Of a stretch of DNA of 5,463 nt, positions 1-5,183 are shown one piece after another. Made by a program: the position numbers and the translations under genes. The stretch is from Nitrosomonadales bacterium (lineage in GTDB: Bacteria; Pseudomonadota; Gammaproteobacteria; Burkholderiales; Gallionellaceae), in contig QJWF01000045.1 in NCBI GenBank assembly GCA_003235435.1, forward strand, positions 1 to 5,463. Reading direction: 5' to 3'. The number at the start of each line of letters is the position of its first letter. The stretch's first letter is position 1. The notes under the pieces were generated by a model that saw only the letters and a program-made list of their open reading frames with translations, searched no databases and was not told the DNA's origin.

Positions 1-24
1 CCGACCATGCGCTTGTTGTTTTTC

Positions 25-1182
25 TCAAGCTGCACCGTCGGGCATTTTGTCCGTGTCGAGGAATGCAAGTATCTCTTCCCTGCGTTTCATCGCATCCCGG
101 TATCCCAGTTCGATCAAGGCCCGGCAAAAGCCCCTTTCGAACAGCAGATAACTTGCCAGGTTCGCCCCGCTGCTGCTCATCGCACCCACGCCGCGCAGCA
201 TGAAGCGGATGCTCCAGGGCAGGTTGGCAACATGACGCTTGGCGATCGCATCGACCTGCTGACTGGGTTCGATCACCAGCACATCGACATGAGCCAAAGG
301 GGTCTGTGAACGCCTTTCCTCATGCACCAGGCTCACGGTATGGTTGATCCGACGCAGTCTTTCCAGGTCAACCTCCATGCTGTCCAGAAAGATGCTGTTC
401 AAGGTATGGCCGGCGATCTGCGCCAGGGATGGGTGATTGGTGACCCTGGTTCGTGCGGGCGGTTCCAGGTTGCTTTGGCCCATACTGATGATCAAAACCT
501 GCTTGGCTCCCAGATGCAATGCAGAACTAATCGGTGCCATCTGGCGCATTGAACCGTCGCCGAAATATTCGCGGTTGATCCGGATCGCCGGAAAAAGGAA
601 GGGGATGGCTGATGACGCGAGCAAGTGGTCGATCTCGATCCTTGCCGGCAAACCGATGCGCTGTGCGCGTTTCCAGGGCTGAACATCCGGCCGCGACTGA
701 TAGAAAGTCACCGATTGTTCCGATGTATAGCCGGAGGCGGTGATGCCCAGGGCGTGCAGGTACCCGGCATCCAGGCTCTGCTGGATCCTGTCCAGCGGAA
801 GCGTTTCCTTGAGCAATCGCTTTAACGGGGAATTGTCCAACAGGGACACGTGATTCAATTTGTCGATCCCCATGAAACTCAACAGCAGCCCGGCAAGCCA
901 AAGCGCAGAATTGCTGAACGCGCCGACAGGGTCGGAGCGGTAGATGTTCTCGGCGTGGAAATCCTTCCAAAAACTGAGCAGTTGCTTGACGCCGCTGCGA
1001 AAATTGCCGGCGTTCATCGCCAAGGCGGCAGCGTTGATCGCGCCTGCTGATGTACCGCACACCACCGCGAACGGACTGGGCGCGGCGCGCGGCAATATGT
1101 TGGCGATCGCCTTCAATACGCCGACCTGGTAAGCGGCGCGCGCACCGCCCCCGGCCAGGATCAAGCCGATTTTTCTTTGCAT
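25..1182 (-). CDS. Patatin-like phospholipase family protein
   Basis: Probable lipid acyl hydrolase of the patatin family, which cleaves acyl esters of phospholipids or related lipids with a Ser-Asp dyad. Seen directly in the 385-residue product: the glycine-rich oxyanion loop GGGAR (residues 11-15), the nucleophile elbow GTSAG (43-47, Ser45), the segment ASSAIPFLFP (189-198) typical of bacterial members, and the catalytic Asp in DGS (209-211). All key residues are present, so it should be active. There is no signal peptide: residues 5-10 form the first core strand, so the protein is probably cytosolic or membrane-associated. The C-terminal ~170 residues lie beyond the catalytic core and I cannot assign a function to them. 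The ATG at 1182 places the GGGAR loop at the usual distance from the N-terminus; the ribosome binding site is weak (GGAA nine bases upstream). The gene has its own candidate promoter and a palindrome upstream. The family is well supported; the substrate is unknown. Confidence 0.93.
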   Translation of the reverse strand: MQRKIGLILAGGGARAAYQVGVLKAIANILPRAAPSPFAVVCGTSAGAINAAALAMNAGNFRSGVKQLLSFWKDFHAENIYRSDPVGAFSNSALWLAGLLLSFMGIDKLNHVSLLDNSPLKRLLKETLPLDRIQQSLDAGYLHALGITASGYTSEQSVTFYQSRPDVQPWKRAQRIGLPARIEIDHLLASSAIPFLFPAIRINREYFGDGSMRQMAPISSALHLGAKQVLIISMGQSNLEPPARTRVTNHPSLAQIAGHTLNSIFLDSMEVDLERLRRINHTVSLVHEERRSQTPLAHVDVLVIEPSQQVDAIAKRHVANLPWSIRFMLRGVGAMSSSGANLASYLLFERGFCRALIELGYRDAMKRREEILAFLDTDKMPDGAA

Positions 1183-1206
1183 GTTCCGGTATTCCAGAAA
1201 GCGGTC

Positions 1207-1234
1207 ATTCTAATTTGGATAATGTCCGTGTCCA
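1207..1234 (-). promoter_or_regulatory. Candidate sigma-70 promoter of the patatin gene
   Basis: On the minus strand a -35-like TGGACA (1234-1229, five of six matches to TTGACA) is separated by 16 bases from a -10-like TAGAAT (1212-1207, five of six matches to TATAAT). Transcription would start near 1200, giving a leader of about 18 bases before the ATG at 1182. The -35 hexamer lies in the centre of the palindrome at 1222-1241. This is a consensus match by eye; no start site is known. Confidence 0.45.
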
Positions 1235-1241
1235 CGGACAT
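1222..1241. promoter_or_regulatory. Perfect palindrome, candidate repressor operator
   Basis: The arms ATGTCCGTG (1222-1230) and CACGGACAT (1233-1241) are exact reverse complements around the two-base centre TC. A 9-bp-arm palindrome with a fixed 2-base centre is expected about 0.02 times by chance in a window of this size. The loop is too tight for a stable RNA hairpin, so a site for a dimeric regulator is the better reading. It lies 40-59 bases before the patatin start and covers the candidate -35 hexamer, so a bound protein would block the promoter. No regulator gene is visible in the window and I do not recognise the half-site. Confidence 0.5.
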
Positions 1242-1267
1242 ATATGTTACCTAATTCCCCGCTTGCC

Positions 1268-1287
1268 GGAATGATTTATGGAATGAT
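1268..1287. repeat. Short direct repeat GGAATGAT x2
   Basis: Two exact copies of GGAATGAT (1268-1275 and 1280-1287) start 12 bases apart, about 35-55 bases upstream of the candidate patatin -35 box. The spacing is near one helical turn, so an activator site is conceivable, but an 8-base repeat of this kind can also arise by chance. The rest of the 1183-1358 gap holds only the promoter and palindrome; no terminator for the FecR gene was found there. Confidence 0.25.
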
Positions 1288-1358
1288 CCTGGATGAAAAT
1301 GAGATCGTCCGATGCATCTGTTACTGAAGAGGCTGCCTGTCACCCGATGTTTCTGCTG

Positions 1359-2153
1359 TCAGCGATTGATGCCGGGGCGAACCGGTCCATCCCTCCGTGG
1401 GAGATCACGGCGCTGCATGGGGCGATCGTGGAAATTCTGCTGCCGCTGCTTCAACCGCTTCCTGCGCATGTCGATGCGCATCTGGTCACGGTGCCTGCGC
1501 AGGAACATCTTGCGTTGCTGGATGCGTTGCTCGATCCTGAGCTTGCGCATCGCCCAGAACCCGGGATGACTTGCCAGGTAGTGCGGCGGCGCCAACCGGT
1601 TGCGCGGGGCAAAGGCGAATTTGCCGGGTCGTACCTCCGTTTCACCTTGCGGTGTTCTCAGCAGCGTTGCGCCTTCGCTGACGGTGTCATAGGTGCCCGG
1701 CTCATCACCGCCTTCATCAAGGATTACCATAGTCTCGTGGTCGGTCCCCCTTATGCCGATGGTGGCGGAGGGAGTCGTTATGCGGTAGGCGCTCTTGTTG
1801 TGCGTGCCGATCCAGCCGGTGATGGAGCGCATCGCACCCTTTAGCAGGGACATGAATATCTTGTCGGCAGAATCATCACCACTGGCCTGGTATTCGTCCA
1901 CGCGAAAGACAGTGTTCTCGCGCAATGCGATAAAGCCGCCGTCCACCGTCGCGATATGCACCTCGCTGTCCGGCGAAGTGCTCAGCGTCTGTCCCTGGAA
2001 GATCTGCTGCCCTTTGTGAATGCTGGCTGTTGTCCCTGTGATATCAGCGACTGAGGCATTGCCGGACAATGCTTCCACGGTCCCGAACAGTTCCTCGGCG
2101 TAGGCGGCGTGGCAGAAAATGACGGTCAACAGGAATGCGATCGGTGTTCTCAT
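1359..2153 (-). CDS. Exported FecR-domain protein with arginine-rich C-terminal tail
   Basis: A 264-residue protein with a FecR domain. Seen: an N-terminal signal peptide of about 19 residues (hydrophobic run 5-17, likely cleavage after AYA at 17-19); a FecR-type beta region, roughly 24-140, including KGQQIFQGQTLST (47-59), LKGAMRSITGW (104-114) and the conserved TPSATIGIRGTDHE (127-140); then a tail from residue 202 with 19 Arg and 4 Lys in 63 residues. Classical FecR is an inner-membrane signal transducer with a cytoplasmic N-terminus that passes a siderophore signal from a TonB receptor to an ECF sigma factor. Here there is no cytoplasmic N-terminus, and no sigma factor or receptor gene nearby, so this is a stand-alone exported FecR protein, probably periplasmic, not a FecIRA component. 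The ATG follows GGAG (2167-2164) at ten bases. Its start overlaps the stop of a possible leader ORF. The domain call is firm; the role is unknown. Confidence 0.88.
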   Translation of the reverse strand: MRTPIAFLLTVIFCHAAYAEELFGTVEALSGNASVADITGTTASIHKGQQIFQGQTLSTSPDSEVHIATVDGGFIALRENTVFRVDEYQASGDDSADKIFMSLLKGAMRSITGWIGTHNKSAYRITTPSATIGIRGTDHETMVILDEGGDEPGTYDTVSEGATLLRTPQGETEVRPGKFAFAPRNRLAPPHYLASHPGFWAMRKLRIEQRIQQRKMFLRRHRDQMRIDMRRKRLKQRQQNFHDRPMQRRDLPRRDGPVRPGINR

Positions 2154-2227
2154 TGATGTGGTACTCCGATTGTTATTGTTCTGAATGCGCCAGTCGGTTC
2201 GATCCTTTGTTCCAAAGGACTATTCAA
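2150..2227 (-). CDS. Possible 25-codon leader peptide before the FecR gene
   Basis: A TTG codon (2227-2225) lies six bases after a strong Shine-Dalgarno block, AAAGGAG. It opens a 25-codon frame (beginning (M)NSPLEQRIEP, ending TIGVPHQ) whose TGA overlaps the FecR ATG as ATGA, an arrangement typical of translational coupling. The peptide has no recognisable domain and no run of a single amino acid that would suggest a classic attenuator. The hairpin at 2203-2219 falls in codons 3-8. An open frame of this length can occur by chance; the ribosome binding site and the ATGA overlap are the only support. Confidence 0.35.
   Translation of the reverse strand: MNSPLEQRIEPTGAFRTITIGVPHQ
2203..2219 (-). 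promoter_or_regulatory. Hairpin or palindrome in the FecR leader
   Basis: TCCTTTG (2203-2209) and CAAAGGA (2213-2219) are exact reverse complements around a 3-base loop, 50-66 bases upstream of the FecR ATG. In the transcript the first arm (UCCUUU) could instead pair with the AAAGGA of the ribosome binding site at 2234-2240. No T-tract follows, so it is not an intrinsic terminator. An inverted repeat of this size has a real chance of being random; the third AAAGGA block is what makes it notable. Confidence 0.4.
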
Positions 2228-2233
2228 GCTGGG

Positions 2234-2240
2234 CTCCTTT
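2234..2240 (-). promoter_or_regulatory. Strong Shine-Dalgarno block AAAGGAG of the possible leader peptide
   Basis: Minus-strand AAAGGAG, six bases from the TTG at 2227. It sits in a purine-rich stretch (about 2234-2267) with further GGAG/GGAA-like blocks that have no start codon after them. It is about 80 bases from the FecR ATG and so cannot serve that start directly. The rest of 2241-2309 shows no clear promoter or terminator. Confidence 0.4.
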
Positions 2241-2309
2241 AACTCCTTGACTTTCCTTCTTTTAATTCTCTATTTCCGATTGGGGGCTGCCAGATATTAT
2301 TCCTGCGGG

Positions 2310-2960
2310 TCAGGTTTCGTCTTTGAGTATTGCCTGGCCCTTGGTGAGCCACGATATTCCAAATGCTACGACGGCAAGTGACTCGAGCCAGAAAAACGGG
2401 TCGAGTTTCATGACAGGATTTTCGCTTGGGATCAGTGCAAGTATGGCGATCATCGCAATTGAAGCCAGAATGGTATATCCGCAGACCGTGTACACCCTGT
2501 TGCGCTGCATCTTGCGCTGGGACGGCGTCTTGTCTGGATCTGTTTTGCGAAAAAGAACAAGCGAAAAATATGCGAGCGTCAGAAAAAAGGAGAAGGCGCA
2601 TATGATGTGAATTGTTCCTGTCAGTGCGGCTTGAGACGACGTATTCACCGCGGGTGTGGTGGGAAAAAGTGCGACTCCGATCGCAAAGACACACGCGAGA
2701 TCTCCCGCGATGTCATCTTTGCGATCGTAACCCCTGTACGACATCAGGAATACCGCTATGGCACAAAGGCTGCCCACGAAGACATCTCGCATGTCGGTGT
2801 AGTAGTACTCGCTGATCGAACTCTCTATTCCCGGACTTTCAATAAGCATCTTGCCAAATGCCAGGACAAAAGGGAGCGAGGTTCCAATGATGCCGATGGC
2901 CTTTCTTAATCCGAGGTAGGAAAGAACGAGGGAATTGCCCGAGACAGGACGGTTATCCAT
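2310..2960 (-). CDS. Six-helix integral membrane protein, unknown function
   Basis: A 216-residue protein with six likely membrane helices: about 21-40, 59-75, 84-101, 111-137, 157-177 and 188-206. Distinctive features are SISEYYYTDMRDVFVG (48-63) before helix 2, SYRGYDRKDD (74-83) in the loop after it, ALFPTTP (97-103) closing helix 3, a His-containing helix 4 (HIICAFSFF from 118) and FWLESLAVVAFG (190-201) in helix 6. From memory these motifs recur in unnamed bacterial membrane proteins of similar size, somewhat like DUF998 proteins, but I could not verify this. No enzyme or transporter signature is evident. The gene follows the 111-residue ORF by 38 bp and is probably co-transcribed with it. 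The ATG at 2960 has no good nearby ribosome binding site (the closest GGAG is about 20 bases away), yet no better start precedes helix 1. A sampled part of the gene is about 45% GC, lower than the patatin gene, which hints at a different origin. Confidence 0.8.
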   Translation of the reverse strand: MDNRPVSGNSLVLSYLGLRKAIGIIGTSLPFVLAFGKMLIESPGIESSISEYYYTDMRDVFVGSLCAIAVFLMSYRGYDRKDDIAGDLACVFAIGVALFPTTPAVNTSSQAALTGTIHIICAFSFFLTLAYFSLVLFRKTDPDKTPSQRKMQRNRVYTVCGYTILASIAMIAILALIPSENPVMKLDPFFWLESLAVVAFGISWLTKGQAILKDET

Positions 2961-2998
2961 TATTGTTGTTAAAAGCAGGTTTCTCCGGCTCCCTTTCG

Positions 2999-3334
2999 TT
3001 AATGGCGACGCCGGCGATTGACCGCGGTATGGACCTTGGTGGTGCGGCGATCAGCCAGGTCGGCACGGCGAATCAATTCGTTCCAGGCTTCGTCGCTGTC
3101 TTCGGACTTGAATTGCAGGTACAACGCCACTTCCTCGGGGAAAGCGCCGCTGCTACCGAGGCGTTCGAGATAGCCCGTGTCTTCGCCTGAGGCGGTATCG
3201 GCCTCCCAGGCACGCTGGATGGCATGCCACAACGCCCGTTCGAACGGCGCGTCCTCCTCTTCAAACCCGTACTGCCATTTCAAAAACGACGCTTCCGCGG
3301 GCGATAGTTCGGTGATGCGAAACCTTATGCTCAT
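2999..3334 (-). CDS. Small 111-residue protein, unknown function
   Basis: A hypothetical soluble protein with no signal peptide or membrane helix. The first three quarters are acidic and rich in aromatic residues (QYGFEEEDAPFE, 21-32; ALWHAIQRAW, 34-43; FPEEVALYLQF, 65-75); the end is strongly basic (NRRRRH, 106-111). The spacing of an ALW.AI helix followed by a RL...FPEEV..Y..F segment loosely resembles small uncharacterised proteins found on mobile elements, but this is memory-based and weak. Reality of the gene is supported by a strong Shine-Dalgarno AAGGAGG four bases before the ATG and by good GC-rich codon use. It precedes the membrane protein gene by 38 bp in the same orientation, suggesting an operon. 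Confidence 0.7.
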   Translation of the reverse strand: MSIRFRITELSPAEASFLKWQYGFEEEDAPFERALWHAIQRAWEADTASGEDTGYLERLGSSGAFPEEVALYLQFKSEDSDEAWNELIRRADLADRRTTKVHTAVNRRRRH

Positions 3335-3338
3335 GGCT

Positions 3339-3345
3339 CCTCCTT
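3339..3345 (-). promoter_or_regulatory. Strong ribosome binding site AAGGAGG
   Basis: Minus-strand AAGGAGG, four bases before the ATG at 3334. It fixes the start of the 111-residue protein and is the best Shine-Dalgarno match in the window, in contrast to the poor site of the membrane gene that follows. Confidence 0.7.
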
Positions 3346-3398
3346 GCGAACAATGGATGAAATGAGGGAAACCCGATTCATATCGCTAAATTAATTGA

Positions 3399-3409
3399 GT
3401 TCTGTCCCC
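3399..3409 (-). repeat. GGGGACAGAAC motif, copy 1
   Basis: On the minus strand GGGGACAGAAC is identical to 5149-5139 and in the same orientation. Several random 11-base matches are expected in a window of this size, so the pair alone is not significant. I recall similar GGGGACAGA-type sequences dispersed in betaproteobacterial genomes, often between genes or near REP-associated transposases, but cannot verify this here. The remainder of the 3335-3462 gap holds AT-rich sequence without a convincing promoter. Confidence 0.3.
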
Positions 3410-3425
3410 AAGTGAATTAGTCATT

Positions 3426-3450
3426 AAAAAAAGATTTCGGGCCTGGACCC
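3426..3450 (-). terminator. Weak terminator-like signal after the lipoprotein gene
   Basis: Thirteen bases after the lipoprotein stop, the minus strand carries GGGTCCAGGCCC (3450-3439), able to form a stem of three G-C pairs and one wobble. It is followed after five bases by seven T residues (3432-3426). Position and T-tract fit an intrinsic terminator, but the stem is short and would be marginally stable. Confidence 0.3.
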
Positions 3451-3462
3451 CTTGATTTCAGT

Positions 3463-4044
3463 TTAGAACGGTGGAAAAGTCAACGATCCAGTCAGCGTTC
3501 CGGTTGTGCTTGCAGGCGTGCTGTTGGTGTAACTTATTGCCGGGCTGGATATGAATGTAATCGTGCCTGCAGCCCGATTGACCGTGATATTCAACGTGGA
3601 ACAGTCAGGCAGGGAATTGACATTGGTCGTCCCGCTTACGTGGCAAAAACCGAGATTCGTCAGCGTTGTTGCGGCATAGTACCAAACGGGGGATGCGACA
3701 CTGGCATCTGCCGTCACATCGAAATTCAGCGTCACCTCGGTACTTGAGACTTGATAGATCAGGCTGGCAAGCCCGGTATTGTCAACTGTCGTCCAGATTC
3801 TCAAGTAGCTTGTCGTTGATCCATTGGTGCTGACGTTGCTGAGTGTCGCGCTGTATGTCAGACCGGGGATGCTGGATACACCGGCAAAGCCGGATAATGT
3901 CAAAGTCTGCCCGGTAGCGCCTTGGCCCAAACTATTGTCAGCTGTGCTGCTGCCACCCCCACAGCCCGAGAGCGCAAGCGCCAAAACAGCTGCAGCCACG
4001 AAAAACTGCGATGCATTATTTGTCGTCATTGCGCTCGCTTTCAT
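3463..4044 (-). CDS. Secreted Ser/Thr-rich lipoprotein, unknown function
   Basis: A 193-residue predicted lipoprotein. The hydrophobic segment FFVAAAVLALALSGC ends in the lipobox LSGC, with the lipidated Cys at 28. Glycines follow it, and there is no Asp at +2, so sorting to the outer membrane is expected. A flexible GGGSSTADNS linker (29-38) leads to a domain rich in Ser, Thr, Asn and Val with alternating beta-strand character, and two cysteines (134 and 148) that may form a disulfide. No known domain is recognised; a small beta-sandwich is a guess. The start at 4044 is bounded by an in-frame TGA immediately upstream; the next Met (residue 6) would remove the only Lys of the signal n-region. 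The ribosome binding site is weak. It starts 35 bp after the helical secreted protein, with no terminator between, so the two are probably one transcript. Confidence 0.8.
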   Translation of the reverse strand: MKASAMTTNNASQFFVAAAVLALALSGCGGGSSTADNSLGQGATGQTLTLSGFAGVSSIPGLTYSATLSNVSTNGSTTSYLRIWTTVDNTGLASLIYQVSSTEVTLNFDVTADASVASPVWYYAATTLTNLGFCHVSGTTNVNSLPDCSTLNITVNRAAGTITFISSPAISYTNSTPASTTGTLTGSLTFPPF

Positions 4045-4079
4045 TCATGCGCTTCATTGAAGACACAATAGCCTGTATT

Positions 4080-4997
4080 TCACTCGGGCGCGTTCAAGCC
4101 CAGGGTGCGCAGGGCAGACTGGAGGCGTTTCGTCGCATCCTGTAGTGTCTTGATCGCGGCTGTGTGGTCTCCGGCTGCCTCCTGCTTTTCGGCGGCAACG
4201 TGCGCCTTGACTGCATCCTGGACAAAACGATCGCTCAGCTTGATCAGGTTTTCGTCCGGCTTCAATTGTTCGATGGCGAGCGGTATCAGTTCCTCGTAAC
4301 TGTGGTAGCGCGACATCTCGTATTCGAGTTCCTCGGCCGGCGTGTTGAACACATGGTCGTACACGAAGGATTTCGATGCAAGCAATTCGTTGAGAACCGA
4401 AACATAGATGGTATGCACTTTTTTCAACTGCTCGGAGCCTTCGACATACTTGCCGTCGGCAACCAGCTTCTGGGCATGGTTGATCAGGCCGAATGTGGGC
4501 TCGATCGCCGCGTCGTATTTCGTTGCTTCTTTCGCCGGCAGGCCCTTGCGGACATCCTGATAGGTGGCATCGAAGGCCCGCACGTCATCCATCTGCTCGG
4601 CGTACTGCTGCCGCTGCTTCGTTTCCACCTGGAGCGGATCGGAAGAAAGGTGCACCGCATCTTCTATCACGCTCAATGCTTCGCCCAGAAACACATCGGC
4701 CCACACCATGTTGCCTCCGTTGTAGGCATCGACTGCCCTGTCATAAAGGGTGCGCGCCAGTTCCATCGGCTGTATCAGGTGCTCCTGCTCATTCTGGGCC
4801 GTGCGTCCGGTGAGCGGGGAATTGTCCAGCAGCATCTTGACCAGCTTCATCTCCTGCTGGATCTCTTCCCGGGAGGGCTCGACGCCAAAATAATCCGCGA
4901 ACGAGGGTTTTGCAGCGATCAGCGCAAGGGGCAGTAAGCTCAGCACGATCGCTTTCCGGATTAACAACGCCGCTTTGCGGCAAACCGTTTTTTGCAT
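4080..4997 (-). CDS. Secreted all-helical protein, unknown function
   Basis: A 305-residue protein with a long Sec signal peptide: basic n-region (K3, R7, K8, R14, K15), hydrophobic core about 16-29, likely cleavage after PSFA (31-34). The mature part appears entirely alpha-helical, with three stretches of similar rhythm in which Ala-rich amphipathic helices are joined by a short Gly/Asn turn and followed by A...L repeats (about 80-113, 164-200 and 260-299; turns NGGN, ADGK and AAGD). This resembles TPR-like or YfdX-like periplasmic helical proteins, but I see no diagnostic signature and leave it unnamed. A conserved-looking acidic/aromatic patch, EELEYEMSRYHSYEELIPLA, spans 222-241. The ATG follows GGAAGG at eight bases. 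No convincing promoter was found upstream. The downstream lipoprotein gene is probably in the same operon. Confidence 0.82.
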   Translation of the reverse strand: MQKTVCRKAALLIRKAIVLSLLPLALIAAKPSFADYFGVEPSREEIQQEMKLVKMLLDNSPLTGRTAQNEQEHLIQPMELARTLYDRAVDAYNGGNMVWADVFLGEALSVIEDAVHLSSDPLQVETKQRQQYAEQMDDVRAFDATYQDVRKGLPAKEATKYDAAIEPTFGLINHAQKLVADGKYVEGSEQLKKVHTIYVSVLNELLASKSFVYDHVFNTPAEELEYEMSRYHSYEELIPLAIEQLKPDENLIKLSDRFVQDAVKAHVAAEKQEAAGDHTAAIKTLQDATKRLQSALRTLGLNAPE

Positions 4998-5005
4998 GGC
5001 ATCGA

Positions 5006-5011
5006 CCTTCC
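5006..5011 (-). promoter_or_regulatory. Ribosome binding site GGAAGG
   Basis: Minus-strand GGAAGG, eight bases before the ATG at 4997, supports that start over the out-of-frame ATG at 5014, which would give an unrelated reading frame. Confidence 0.55.
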
Positions 5012-5091
5012 ATGAAAGGGGCGAGGTAAAAGTTTGCCGCCACGCCCGAAATAGAACACTTAATAATTATGCGCGAATTTGCCAATCGCCG

Positions 5092-5116
5092 CTCCGCAAA
5101 CTCAGAGCGGAGTTTG
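5092..5116. repeat. Two overlapping, mutually exclusive inverted repeats
   Basis: CTCCGC (5092-5097) pairs with GCGGAG (5107-5112), and CAAACTC (5097-5103) pairs with GAGTTTG (5110-5116). The two stems share bases, so only one can form at a time. No T-tract follows on either strand, so neither is a standard terminator. Each stem is near chance level alone; the interlocked pair is less expected. It lies between the HNH gene and the helical protein gene. The rest of 4998-5183 is AT-rich with no gene seen. Confidence 0.35.
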
Positions 5117-5138
5117 ATTTATAAATTGTAGAAACCGT

Positions 5139-5149
5139 GTTCTGTCCCC
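5139..5149 (-). repeat. GGGGACAGAAC motif, copy 2, with an inverted partner
   Basis: Identical to 3409-3399. Here GGACA at 5171-5175 on the plus strand is an inverted partner to TGTCC at 5143-5147, extending to seven positions with one mismatch. The pair brackets the 3' flank of the HNH gene. This could be the end of a small dispersed element, but no terminal repeat, target duplication or transposase is visible to prove it. Confidence 0.3.
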
Positions 5150-5183
5150 TATTATTGTTAATCGTGATGAGGACACATTTTGT

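Noticed and set aside
527..1060. Minus-strand frame of 177 codons inside the patatin gene
   Set aside because: It overlaps the patatin catalytic region in another frame, is Arg-rich with no motifs, and is a GC-driven shadow.
1293..1844. Plus-strand open frame of 183 codons opposite the FecR gene
   Set aside because: It is antisense to a recognised FecR domain and the arginine-rich tail, and shows no domain of its own.
1359..2153. A FecI/FecR/FecA iron-signalling system
   Set aside because: Only the FecR domain is present. There is no ECF sigma factor or TonB receptor gene in the window, and the protein is exported by a signal peptide.
2239..2694. Minus-strand 151-codon frame overlapping the membrane protein gene
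   Set aside because: The other frame encodes six clean membrane helices; this one has mixed, Arg/Ser-rich composition with no motifs.
4164..4937. Plus-strand open frame of 257 codons opposite the helical protein gene
   Set aside because: The minus-strand gene has a clear signal peptide, a ribosome binding site and regular helical composition. The opposite frame reads as low-plausibility protein and is best explained by codon bias of the real gene.
4789..5085. Minus-strand 98-codon frame overlapping the start of the helical protein gene
   Set aside because: It runs through the signal peptide region in a different frame. The ribosome binding site GGAAGG fits the ATG at 4997 instead.
5092..5116. 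Intrinsic terminator for the HNH gene
   Set aside because: The stems are present but no T-run follows on the minus strand, and the site is about 70 bases past the stop codon.
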